From: Candolleomyces eurysporus
Lineage: Eukaryota; Basidiomycota; Agaricomycetes; Agaricales; Psathyrellaceae
Assembly (NCBI GenBank): GCA_027579435.1
Contig: JANBPK010000015.1
Span: 1 to 64,000, forward strand
DNA length: 64,000 nt
Direction: 5' to 3'
Shown: positions 46,663 through 58,110 of the stretch, piece by piece
Position numbering within the stretch: the first letter of the stretch is position 1
Layout of the letters: every line of letters begins with the position of its first letter
Position numbers and translations under genes: made by a program
The notes under the pieces: generated by a model
The model's database searches: none
Seen by the model: the letters and a program-made list of their open reading frames with translations, nothing else
Told to the model about the DNA's origin: nothing

Positions 46663-49046
46663 ATGTCAAGGCACGCCACGGCGAACTTGAGGTTCAGTCC
46701 CTACCCTGAACGTCCTGCTACTAGGACCGCCGAGACTAGCATTCAAGGCCAACGAGGAGGAATCTGCCACCACAAAGTCGCCGGAGAAACCGATTTGCTT
46801 GTCCCTCAGAAGGTGTACTTTCAACAGGGTAGCCAAGCGCCCATATACAACGGTCCAATCACCGGTGGTGTTCACTATCTTACCTCGAATGAAGACGGTC
46901 CGTATTTTTTTTTTCCTCACTTAAAGCTCCGGTTTGACAACAGCCCGGTTGTGTTAGTCCTCCAAATTCTGTATGATTACTCGGCCACGGGAGCGATGCA
47001 CGATTCTGATGAGCGCTTCCCGNCCCCCGGTGTGCCATCCTGGAACTCGTCAGGCTGTCGTAGAGCGCATCACAAGATGGTACGGGTATCTGACCGTACC
47101 CCAGAAGAAAATTATGTGGGTGCATGCACCTGCGGGGTATGGCAAGACTGCCATCGCAGGTACCATCTCCAAGATTTTGGAAGAAACTGTGGGTCTCGAC
47201 TTCTGTCCTCTTGGGGCTACTTTCTTCTTCTGGAGGGCATCCCCCGAGCGTAATAGCCCTACGCGCTTCATTATTACCATCGCTTACCAACTTGCGATGT
47301 CCATCCCCGAGCTCAAACCTCATATTCAAAGCGCGGTCAACCGGAATCCGATGCTTCTCAGGAAAGCACTGGAGGTTCAATTAGTCAAGCTAATTGTCGA
47401 GCCCTTCAAAGCCTTGGGCGAGTTGGAAGATATACCAAATCGACTGGTTATCATCGACGGGCTCGACGAGTGCATCAATTCAGGGCATGACTCTCTAGTG
47501 GAGAAGAAGTATGCAGAAGATCAGGAGAAAGTTCAAGTCCGAGTCCTCGAGCTCATTCACGCCCTTCAATCCCATCACCTCCCCCTGTCCTTCCTGATTC
47601 TCAGTAGGCCGGAGCTCTGGATCAAGCAGCACATTGAATCACGGTCGTTCACAAATCTCGTGGAGGTGGTGGACCTCTACGCGGTGGGAGATCACATGAA
47701 AGATGCGGAGAACTACATACGTGTGGAGCTCTCTCGCATCGCGGAGAACATTCAGGACGAGGAGTGGCCTACAGAAGATATCGTTCACGGCTTTGTTCAG
47801 AGAACCAATGGGCACATGCTCTACGCTTCGACCGTTATTCGGCACATCGACAATCAATATGACGACCCGCGGGAATCCCTTAGGAACATCCTCGAGTCAT
47901 CCTCCAAACCAAACTCTGACCTCGCACACTCCACCGCCTTTTCCTCCCTTCACGAGCTTTATAGGCAGATCATGCGATCTTGCTCAGAGAGCCATCGCTC
48001 GCTCATGGTCGAGGCACTTGAAGACATCATCGTGACAAGAACGCTTCTTGAGGGAGTCGTCGACATTCACCGCGCTCTCGATATGCTGGATTCGCTGTCC
48101 GGTCAGGCTCCCGGTAGTCGAATTAAAGCCATTCGGAGCCTCCATGCTGTGATTCGCGTTTCCACCGACCACTGGAATGATTTTTTTTATCCACTCCTCC
48201 TTCACGGAATTTTTGATGAACTCTCAACTCTCGTTGGATTTCGCCGTCGACAAGCATAAAGGAAGTCAACGACTTCTATGGAAGTGCCTCGAATGCATGT
48301 CCACCATCACGGGGAGCCAGAAGGATGAAGATCGCCTCGAACATGCTCTGCTCCTCTTCCCGGCCTATTGGTACCGAGCCTGGCCGAGAGACGCTGCGCG
48401 GTTACAAGAAACCGAATATCTGAAAATGGTCAGAAAGTTACTAACAATCGATCTTACGACATGTTTTATCGAGTTATTCGGTCAGCCGTATTTCAACTTG
48501 GCCTTTGGCTACCCTACATTTCGTCGCGGACACCAATACAAATCTTGGAGACAGGTCTTTGTCGATTCGCTCCAGGATTATTATGCCGACGAGTCTAAAA
48601 AGCCTCTCGCCCGACAAGTTATCTTGCATGTTCAATCTGCAAGGCATGGTGCCTTGGTTTATTTGCTCAACCACTTTCGACTCGATCATATGTACCAGAG
48701 TTCCTGTCTCATAATGGAGCTCGAATTCTACCTTTCTGAGCTCCACACGAAGTTGGGGCAGGAGATTGGCGCGTGTGGGCCTGTGCGGAAGCGTGGATGG
48801 GACTTGAAGTCTGACCCCGTTTTTCAGGCATTGAGGGGCCTTCAATGCGACCACGAGGAAAGCTTCAACATATTGATTGAAGCTGTTATTTGTGCGTCAA
48901 GTTTCTCAACTACTCAATTATTTCCGTCATACAGTATACGGCCATTTGTCCAATCCCTGCTACAGTATCCTCGTTCCTTGGGACACGGTCACTCCCTAGG
49001 AGATAGCACAATCTCTCAGAGATCCCTCTATTGGAGTATAATTTAG
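46663..49046 (+). CDS. NACHT-domain NTPase (NLR-like), copy A
   Basis: Two exons: 46663-46897 and 46958-49046, about 773 residues if two homopolymer problems are discounted. Exon 1 encodes MSRHATANLRFSPYPERPAT and later VYFQQGSQAPIYNGP. Exon 2 has LYDYSATGAMHDSDERF, Walker A HAPAGYGKTAIAGT, FFFWRASPERNSPTR, Walker B RLVIIDGLDECIN and the helical C-terminal half (IMRSCSESHRSLMVEAL, LLTIDLTTCFIELF). The frame breaks at the N at 47023 (without it the frame continues) and at a T8 run at 48181-48188, where copy D has a frame-keeping TTTCTTT. If the T8 is real, the protein ends at 48259 and loses its last quarter. No repeat sensor domain is visible. It is convergent with the SSP gene at 51154. Confidence 0.8.
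47023..47023. other. Ambiguous base in NLR A
   Basis: N before CCCCC. Paralogues C and D show that dropping it restores the frame into VCHPGTRQAVVERI. Confidence 0.85.
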
Positions 49047-49430
49047 TACATGTATGTATGTTCGATCTGGCTACCGCGAATTCCCTCTATATCCTGTATT
49101 AGAGGAGCGCAACTTAGCTGCTGCTTCCAAAGATGCCGAGAACGCAATAATAGCCTTTGGTCTCAACACGCGCAAATACGCGTCGACTTGCGTGACGTTG
49201 TGGTTTGGCCGACGACCTTAAGGGCGCAGACACCTCCCATGTGTTATCTGGTTAAAGTCCGGTACGGGCGATGCTGGGTGAATTTATTGTATGGGATGGG
49301 CAGCAATATGATTCCCATGTGTATATTGGATCGTGGTGCCTGATTATATCGGCCATCTTCACCGTGTATCAACAGGCAGTAGGGTGTCCAGGTTCGCCCG
49401 GATGGGTCATTATAATTTATAGCNTTTTTA
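49047..49430. other. NLR A 3' flank, N at 49424
   Basis: Non-coding between convergent NLR A and SSP copy 4 flank; recurs at 61492-61985. Confidence 0.6.
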
Positions 49431-50628
49431 TTGTACTGTACCCACAGCGAAGTTGATCGACGATTATAATGGTCTGGTCAGAATTATACGCTACCTTGAG
49501 AAGGAAATACAGAATGCGACGAGTCGGGGGAAGCGAGGTGACCCGAGCGTTCGGTAGTCTGTAGTTACAACTTCTGTCCATGATATGATCTCGGCCTCTT
49601 AGTCAAATTCATCTCTTTTGTTTTCTCAATGATATCGAGGAGTCCAGCCCTTTGAGCTTCTCGTCTTCGGTTGTGGTCGTGAACTGGGTTGAGAATGTGG
49701 AAGCGTTGGACAAGCGCCGGAGGTCCTCGTGTCCCTAAGGATATCAGGTCAGGCTAATATCGTGTTTTTAGAGCTTTGTCATGAACATTCAATAGAAATA
49801 TCGACACGCAGCCTCTCCTGTAACAAATTCGTAAACCTGAACTGTAATGAAACATGGGCGCTCAAACCCGTATAAGGTTCAAAGGTCGACCCTCATAGAA
49901 CCGTGAGATCCCCAAAGGTTCTCTCTCTGATTTTGATTTTGATGAAGAACCTCGATCCTACTTGCATCTGGTCTGCGGCTCCCGAGCAAAATCCACGATA
50001 TTCACGTAAATGAGCTCAGACGAGAGGATGATGAGATACCGACAAGTTTCCGTGCTCAATTTGCAGTGATCTTTCCGAAATCGTCATCTCGACAACCTTG
50101 CTTCTTTCGAACGTGTTGCGGCGTTCAACTTGAGTTATTTAGGGTGCTAAAGGCTAAAGGAGACCGCCAGTCTGAGTAAGCTGTTTGGATTTGCGGGCGT
50201 GCTACCTACTAGGACTTTGGGCTCTGTCGGTGCATGCGATGCTCGTATAAGGCTGCTCTATTTAAAGCGGCATCAGGTGTAAGAGTGATTTGGACCTGAC
50301 AGAATGGGTCTTACTGCCTGCCTTTCTCGATATGATATGAATAGCTACCGATTTCTAATATTCGCTAGGGGATGGGCTCGACGAGCGATTTAGCCAGAGT
50401 TTGAGTTGCTCAGCTTCTTTGAAACGAAGATAACCAGTCGTGTTCTAGTGTGTCACTTCAGTAGCTCAATAACTTCGACAACAGTCTCAACCACATTTAA
50501 TATCTTATTTTCAACTATAACGAGCTTTCCGAATCCTTTACAAAGGTCAACAAATAACAGTCACTACCGGTCCATATTCGTACATTCGTAGCCACCGAAC
50601 GATCTTCATCCATTTCCGACCCTTTCCT
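49431..50628 (-). repeat. SSP downstream flank, inverted copy
   Basis: Inverted repeat of 29316-30570 and direct repeat of 61985-63170. No gene. Confidence 0.75.
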
Positions 50629-51154
50629 TTAAGTGAAGGGCACATTGATCGACCTGGTTTCCGGGGTGTAGCAGAATCCGCCATCCAACCTGGTCCCACA
50701 GCTGGAGTATTGGTTGCACGAGCCACCGCATCCACCGCGGTCGCAAAATCCGACATTGGTCGTCGCGAAGAGGCAGTTGGTTCCCGGAGCATCGAGGCAC
50801 CTGGCATTGCCGTTATAGACTGTGCAATCTCCACCGCAGACGTTGTTCGTGCGTCGACTGCAGTAGACGACTCTGGTGTCCAGAGTCGCACGGTCGACGA
50901 GAGGGTTGGTAGTGTCGGCGTCGTTAATGAAGGTCAACTTGGCATCGGTAGTACTTAGCGAGCCAGTGGTCGAGCTCGGCGTTGGCGACTACGTTTGCAG
51001 CGACCTAGGTGAAAGATTCGGCGGTGAGCTCAACGGATGACTACACTGGCAAGGAGCGAGAAATCCTTACGGGGGTGGGGCTGGCAACAACGCTGGTCAC
51101 CAAGAGAGCCAAGGTGGAGAGCTGAACGAGGGTTGCTTTGAGAGCGAATTGCAT
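50629..51154 (-). pseudogene. SSP copy 4, frameshifted
   Basis: Minus strand: exon 1 51154-51071 encodes an intact signal peptide (MQFALKATLVQLSTLALLVT), and exon 2 starts at 51004 with VAANVVANAELDHWLA. Compared with copies 2, 3 and 5, four extra bases (AAGT) sit between the codons of LA and TTDAKLTF near 50952-50956, shifting the frame to a premature stop. The ten-cysteine domain downstream is otherwise undamaged. The insertion is not next to a long homopolymer, so it is more likely a real mutation than an assembly slip. Confidence 0.75.
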
Positions 51155-51195
51155 GGCTGCTAATTCTGGGGAGTAGCTCGTCTCACTGCATTCAA

Positions 51196-51201
51196 TTTAT
51201 A
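51196..51201 (-). promoter_or_regulatory. TATA box of SSP copy 4
   Basis: TATAAA on the minus strand in the conserved GAAAAGGTATAAA context, still present although the gene is broken. Confidence 0.6.
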
Positions 51202-52250
51202 CCTTTTCGCCCCTCATACTTTTGTTAGCAGTACGAAATATGACTCGTGGATACATTTTTCCCTATGAGAGCGATTTGGTAAAGGCTTCAGAGGTCCACG
51301 AAAAGAAGGTTTGGCACCCTGTAGCAATGCTCTTGAAAGGCTTAATGCATTGCTATTTTTCTCGCCGCGCGGGTCAGTTCTAGTAGTCATCAGGAAACGT
51401 GCAAATTACTTTTGCTCTTTTAGAGGCGCTCTCAAGCGCCTTCAAGCTAGAAAAAAAAGCTGGCAAGTCAAAAGCTGACGAGCTCACGTCAGTTTTGGCA
51501 ATAAGCTAGGCCAAATTCGGCAGGGGCAATGACCGGGAAAAGCTCAGGAGTGATAAAAAGCCCAAATTTAAAGTTTAGGTTTACTGATGAGCCTATTCTG
51601 GCTCACAGAGTTTATCATCTTAAGCTTTCCTTGAGAGACAAGGATACGAAGGCAACTACGATTTCTCCTCACTAAATTATACATACGAGCAGACTCTGTG
51701 AAAACGAGTAGTCTTGGTGGATTAGACGCCAGAGTCCCGACATTGGCGAGACTGCAACTGATGGCCCAGCCAATGATTTCGATTTTGATTTTGCGCAGCG
51801 CCATCGGGCTTCCTAAAAGACCTTGCCCAGATTCTACTGAGACAGAGACCCCATCAACCGGCGCCCAGTGAAGGACTCGGCACCGTCGCTCCTCGCTATT
51901 CTAATACGGATATTTAGAAATCAACAGTGGGAATATCATCTACATAGTATTGCATGTGCGGCGTGCAATGTTCACCAGCTTACCGAGCATTAATACTTCC
52001 TGGCCCTAAAACAGTCTCGGAAATACATCTCCTCCGAGCCTCTTCGCATATTGTCCTTGGGGATCGCAATCAAGAAGTTGTGTGACCTCCAGTATTATGT
52101 GTCATTCGACTTGCTGCGGTCATGTAAGAAGCATTATTATGCAAAGATTTGAGAATTTTCACGAACGATACTCGTGGTCAGGCGCCTCTTGAAGAACTGT
52201 CGCAACGGCATAAACCATTTTTAGAACTGCTTTTTACAAAGCGTGCCGGT
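51202..52250 (-). repeat. SSP upstream flank, inverted copy
   Basis: Inverted relative to 25700-26535 and 27790-28745 (for instance CAGGCGCCTCTTGAAGAAC). No gene. Confidence 0.7.
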
Positions 52251-52329
52251 ATTGGGACATTAATAGTCCCTTCAACTTTGCTTCGACCCAACAACGTGTC
52301 GAACAAAGAAAAAACAATAGAACCTTAGA

Positions 52330-52960
52330 TTACATCCTCAGGGACGACACATGGATGTACGGAGTGGGTAGCGCACCGTGTAACAATCACAATACGGCCT
52401 TCTCCGGACTATGTACATGTAGTGACGATGCATATGGGGCCTCGGTGCCTTTGACCCGTACACCTAATGTTTTTTGTCGTACATACAAGCAATGTATTTA
52501 CCACAAGAAGCCGATGTCGTCGTCTTACATTCTTCGTCGGTAGTCATCATGACGTTGAACTCATGCCTTACAAACCCCAGCCGCGAGAGTGGATCCGAAA
52601 GACCAGCACGAGTGCGAGATTCATTCAGAGTCCAGAGAGTGGCATGCACAAGAAACACCTCAGAGAGTGCTCGCCCCTCGGCAGAGTAAGAACGACAGAT
52701 CTGAGTGTCAGAAATGAGAAATGAGAAAGAAGAAATATCCATCATATAACTTATCATTCGTAGTAACGACCACTTGGAATGAAATCAACGACGATTCGGA
52801 GAACCTCTGACACGATTCATTCTTCATCAACCTCGACTTCGACATGTCGATATATTGATTGATTGGGGTTCAACCGAATACTCGCTTGTCCCAAGCTCGC
52901 TCCTAACCAACATGGTATGCATGCAAGCTAGTGTAGAAACGGAATAGGGACGGAAGGGAA
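52330..52960 (+). repeat. NLR downstream flank, second copy
   Basis: Matches 40600-41330 in the same orientation, without an NLR immediately before it; an NLR may have been lost between 51 and 52 kb. No gene. Confidence 0.6.
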
Positions 52961-53077
52961 GACGTATTACTCAGCCCTAAGTAGGAATTCGGAGCTCAAA
53001 CAGGAGAAATAAACGAAAGACAAAATACAGAAGCCAGCCGAAAAGAAGACGTAATTGTGGAACGAAGAGACGACGAG

Positions 53078-53660
53078 CAATGAGCGGTGAGTAAAAGGCT
53101 TGATCGTGCTTTGAAACACTTTCGCTGCCATCCGCCTCATCCACGTGCACTCAACCTTTCACTCAATTCTTCCTCAGAATCAAAATCATCCTCACAAATT
53201 CTCCACACACCGCGCGCCCACACGTCATCGGTTGTCGAGTACTCACCCGGTCCCAATGCCAAACTCCTCATACTCTAATGAATCTCACCCGCAGGCTCCT
53301 TCGATGTCGAGGCAGCCGACAATGATGGCACAGCGGCCCGTGACAGGACTTGGTCGCACTCTAACTTTCGCCCCTACTTACCTTCCTCGCCGGCACCACA
53401 CGTTCCTTGCCCTCCTCAATATCTATAACCCTCACAACGGCGCGACCCTCCAACACCCTCTTGGCCCTATCCTCATTCCAACCTTGCTCCTCCGAGTAAC
53501 TATCTTTGTAATATCTATGGACGAAAGTCTTACTCATGCTGTTGAGTTCTGCAACAGAGAGAACGAATTTCTTATCTCACTGAGTGGCCAGTCCAGGAGA
53601 CTAGGCTGGTGCACAAGGTTAAAACGACTATTCAAGCGCCCAGAAGCTTGGAAGCTATAG
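53078..53660 (+). other. Possible spliced gene remnant
   Basis: ATGAGCG followed by GTGAGT looks like a tiny first exon, and after an acceptor near 53297 the frame reads GSFDVEAADNDGTAARDRTW before stops accumulate. A 171-residue open frame also spans 53145-53660 but has no recognisable features. I cannot assign a family; it may be a decayed gene next to the NLR. Confidence 0.25.
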
Positions 53661-53771
53661 ACAACGTGTTGAACTCGGGATGTCCTCACAGCCACAAAGG
53701 TGTGAAGTGTGAGTCCGGCTTCCATCGATAGGGATGCTGTTAATTCCCTTGACATTATACATACCACCATC

Positions 53772-56018
53772 ATGGTGAACCGTGCAAACTTGAGGTTCAG
53801 CCCCTATCCTCGGCGTCCTGCTCGTGGGACGGCCGATAATGGCGATATCCAATGTCATCGAGGAGGAACCCATAATAGTAACCAGCCTGCTAGATACGGC
53901 CTTTTGCCTGTCCCTCAAACCGTGTTCTTTCAGCAAGGAAGCCAGGCACCCATTTTCAATGGTCCTATCGCAGGTGGTGTCACACACAATCACGCTTCGA
54001 GTATAGACGGTGTGTAAACCTTTCCTCGTTTGAAGGCTCAATTCGCCAACTTCGACGTGCTAGCCCTACAAACTCTTTACGATCACTCGGCGACAGGAGC
54101 GATGTATGACTCTGATGAACGATTTCCTCCCCCATTGTGCCATCCTGGAACTCGCGAGGCCGTCGTGACCCACATCAAGGATTGGTACGGATATCAGCAG
54201 GGCCCTGGAAAGCCGATCATGTGGGTTCATGCACCAGCGGGGTATGGCAAGACTGCCATCGCTGGCACTGTCTCCGAGATGTTTAAAGGAACCATGGGTC
54301 TTGATTTCATTCCTCTCGGGGCCACTTTCTTCTTCTGGAGGACATCCATCGAACGCAACAGCCCCGCGCGCTTTATCATCACCATCGCTTCTCAACTCGC
54401 AATTTCTATCCCCGAGCTCAAGCCGCATATCGCAAATGCGGTCAGCCAGAACCCGTTCATTCTCAAGAAGGCGCTGGAGGTTCAATTAATTGAGCTGATT
54501 GTCAAGCCATTCAAGGCCATAGGCGAGTTGCAAAATATCCCAGACCGATTGATTATTATTGATGGGCTTGACGAGTGTATCAACTCGGAGCAAGAGTCAC
54601 GCGTGGAGAGGAAGCATGCCGAAGACCAGGAAAAGGTTCAAGTGCGGGTCCTCGACCTCATTCACACCCTACAGTCCCACCACCTCCCCCTCTCCTTCTT
54701 GATCCTTAGCAGGCCAGAGGCCTGGATCAAGCAGCACATCGAATCGAGGTTGTTCAAGGATGCCGTAGAGATAGTGGACCTGTACGAAATGGGGGATCAT
54801 TTAAACGATGTAGAGGAGTACGTACGGGCGGAACTCTCTCGCATCGCAGTCAATATCGGGGACGAGGAATGGCCTGGAGAAGATATCGTTCGGCACTTTG
54901 TCTGGAGGGCCAATGGTCACATACTCTACGCTTCCACCGTCATCCGGCACATCGATAACCCGTACGACGACCCGCGGAAGCGCCTCGAAGACATCCTCGA
55001 CAGTTCGATCAACTTAAATCCTGACCTTGCGCACTCCACCCCTTTCTCCTCCCTTTACGAGCTGTACAGGCAGATCATGCGATCATGCCCAGAGAGTAAT
55101 CGCTCGCTCATGGTCGAGGTCCTTGAAGACGTGATTGTGACATACCACTATTTCGGCGACAGTCTTGGTCTCCACTGTGCTCTCCCTATCCTTGATTCTT
55201 TGTCTGGTCGAGCAGCAGGCTCTGGGGCCAGAGCCATTCGGGGCCTCCACGCAGTGTTGCGCCTCGTATCAAACCCCCACCGACTCAATCAGAGTCAGAA
55301 CCCTTTCATCCACTCATCCTTCATCGAATTCTTGACCGATCCTATGCTCTCATTGGATTTTGCCATCAACAAGAAGAAGGGAAGTCAACGACTTCTATGG
55401 AGTTGCCTCGAATGCATGTCTGCCATTAACGGGCACAGTGAGGTAGAAGAACCTCACCTCCGGTTCGCCATTCACTCCTTTCGATCCCTCTGGGTCACAG
55501 CCTGGTGGAACGAAGAGGATGTGTCGCCTCACCAGGACGAATATGTCAAAGTGGTCAAAAAGTTACTAACTATCGACCTTACGACCTGTTTCATCAAGTT
55601 CTTTGATCATCAACCCCCGTGGCTCTCTTTCACCGAGTATTCTTACACGCCAGGGGAAATTGAATTGAAATTCGTCGGTTCGCTTGACCAGCTGTCCAAG
55701 GTGTCCGACCCTCTTTCCCAACAGGCCATTATCCATGTTCTCTCTTCAACAGAGCGAGCCATGGGTCGTCTGTGCAACCAATCTCAGTTCAACTTTCCTG
55801 TTATACTAGAGAGACTGTATTTGCGAAAGTACTTGGAGGAGCTCTACAATCGCTTAACAAATTCAAACCGTTGGAAATCCGACGAAGTTGCTCAGGCTTT
55901 GAACAAACTTCGGCGCGACTGTAGGAGTGTGTGGACCGCTGATGCTACATACCCGCCTTTGGGTTGGAGCTCTTACATCCGGCCAATTTTGGACTACATC
56001 CGCCAGAGCGACACTTAA
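53772..56018 (+). CDS. NACHT-domain NTPase (NLR-like), copy C (intact)
   Basis: Two exons, 53772-54009 and 54064-56018, encode 730 residues with no interruption. Exon 1 gives MVNRANLRFSPYPRRPARGT and, near its end, VFFQQGSQAPIFNGPIAGGV. The phase-1 intron is followed by LQTLYDHSATGAMYDSDERF, then CHPGTREAVVTHIKDWYGYQ, Walker A HAPAGYGKTAIAGT (about 135-148), FFFWRTSIERNSPARF, Walker B RLIIIDGLDECIN (about 239-251), an arginine/proline-rich LILSRPEAWIKQHIES, FIHSSFIEFLTDPMLSLDFA and LLTIDLTTCFIKFF. The C-terminus ends IRPILDYIRQSDT and lacks recognisable repeats. It is the closest relative of the fragment at 39460-40260. A role in self/non-self sensing is inference from the family. Confidence 0.92.
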
Positions 56019-56737
56019 ATACGCATGTCCTAAATAGGTATTCGTGCAGCACCTGGCATTCAACCAACCCAGCCACGCCTACAATATGGCATTTATGTAG
56101 CATGTACAACGTCGGGACAATGGGGTTTGTACTCGGTGTTTCACCAGCTGTGCACCTAGCACTTTTTGTAAGTTGGGTCACTATTCAGCAGGAATGCCGT
56201 CTCCATGCTCATACTATTCCACCACGGGGCCGTCCCTTGTCACCAGGGCTGGTGTCCGCCTTGAAACCTGACCCACTGGCGCTAGTGCTAAATAAGCGTT
56301 GACGCCCAACCTATTGAAGCTGCCGACAGTGCTCTGAGTGGTAATATTGGAGATTCCATGGGATTGCGAACCATGCGCCGAGTCCATTGGGCGACCGTAG
56401 GTCACGGTGACGAGTATTTCATGTCAAGCGGGTGGTGTTGATGTTGGTTGGTCGTGGCGGTGCCTCTTTGCAAACCAAGCGGAATGGGCGGCGTGGCTGC
56501 CTTCTGCCTCCTTCTTGATCCAGCTCCCCAAATCTTGTCTTTGTTCTCGTTTGGCACGCTACAAGTGAAGACAACAATCATATAAATTGCTCATGCCCGC
56601 CATGTCTACCTCCAGCAGCAGGCATCGGATGCCATCAACGATGGCATTTGGTGGCGCCGCCAAAAGTGAGGAGGTCAAAGTATTATTCACGAACCTGGAG
56701 CTCTGGTCGCTAGTATCAAGAAAATCGAATAGCACAT
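56019..56737. other. NLR C downstream flank
   Basis: The first 150 bp match the other NLR 3' flanks (ACAATATGGC, TGTGCACCTAGCACTTTTTG). The remainder is unassigned and non-coding. Confidence 0.5.
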
Positions 56738-57708
56738 CGCAATGGTCCGAAAATGCGACCAATGCAACCAAATCGTCTTCATTTCCTGCTATGCTTCCCA
56801 CCTGGAAGCTTGCGACCTTTGAGACAGGAAAGCTCCGTTGAGATTTGCATCACCATTCGAAACACCAACACGAAGCCCAAGGGAACTTGGTTGCCTTCCA
56901 ACCAAGCTTTCCTGGCCAGTACGAAGATACACTCGAGCTGACCCCGAAATCAAGCGTAGCTTCGTTATTACCAGGCGCGTGAAGGCTGTGGTTGGCGATA
57001 GGGATGATAACCAGCATCGTGGAGCGTACACCGGACCTAGGCGGGTCGAGAGGTTCAAAGTTCCAAGTGAAAGCTTGAACTCCAAGCTAAGGGTTGGGAG
57101 TGTGGAACAATTCCAGAGACAGGTAAAAATTTCCGCGAATTTTACGACTAGCATTGCGAATTGACAACTCAAAACTCTCGCCTTTAGGAACGACGAGACA
57201 TTATCGTATCTACCGGCCGAAGTTACACCAACTTTGTCGCCTCTGATATCTTGGATTCGTTGCCAAAAGCAGGAGACGAACGGTGTCGGTGATCATTCTA
57301 TGCCATTTCCCATTTTCATGTGAAAACTCATCTTTTTAATTTAGTCGCAATCACCCGAGCGCAATCAATCCTCCTTTTACCTGGATATTCATTGTTCTAT
57401 CTCTCAACTCATCGTGGCGACGACGATTCATGAATTCCGTCCATTCCAAAGGCAGGTGGAGGGGTAAGCAGATTGACTGGGACCACTATTACTCGCTCGC
57501 CTCTGGTCCTGATGCGACAGTTCCGGACGTGGCTGCAAGGCGGAGGACGCAGGCAGAATAGGAGATGGAGGAGATGGTAGCCAGGATCGAGTGGCTGATT
57601 CTAAGATGATGACTTTGATTCCAACTTAGGAGGACGATGAGGACGGGGCGGAATGGAGTGCACCGAGGGTGTGTGAAGGGTCGATTCTGAAGGAAGCTGG
57701 GTGAACAG
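56738..57708 (+). pseudogene. MOV10/SDE3-like helicase, copy C (gutted)
   Basis: Scattered matches to helicases A and B in order: exon 2 pieces (NCERCNRIVF region, VEICITIRNTNTK, GQYEDTLEL, the SFVITRRVKAV region), then a jump to exon 6 (LRVGSVEQFQRQ), exon 7 (ERRDIIVSTGRSYTNFVASD) and exon 8 (VAITRAQS). Exons 3 to 5, with the P-loop and DEAG motifs, are deleted and many stops are present. It cannot be an active helicase. Confidence 0.85.
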
Positions 57709-57812
57709 AGAGAAGCAATCGGTGCGCACCTAATGACTTCAGGTGGAATAGGCGTGGGGAATCTCACAGCTGGCCCAGGCTTGAGCAGTGCATCAGCCTT
57801 GAACCCACTGAT

Positions 57813-57961
57813 AAGGAAGAGAACATTGCAAAGATCAAGTCGTTGATTTTGCAGACCCATGAAGATGATGACTTTGACTTTGACTTGGAGGATGAGGACG
57901 GAGCGGAGGAAACGGATGCCGCGAGGGAGTTCGAAAGGCTGATATTGAGGGAAGCCGAGTG
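57813..57961 (+). pseudogene. Extra helicase 3' end
   Basis: A second, better preserved copy of the helicase C-terminus (IKSLILQTHEDDDFDFDLED, AREFERLILREAE stop) directly after the gutted copy. It is followed by the same spacer and OPRT gene as in unit 2. The two tails side by side show that separate duplication events overlapped here. Confidence 0.85.
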
Positions 57962-58110
57962 AAGGGAGAGGGGGTGATTAATACATGCCTATGACCTCTA
58001 TCGAGTACTATGATAGAGACTGATTTGTGGATTCCACATGTACTACCGTCCGGTTCCTTGCACACACTTGGTAAAGGTACGTCCATTTTCGTGCTGAAGT
58101 CCACTAACCA

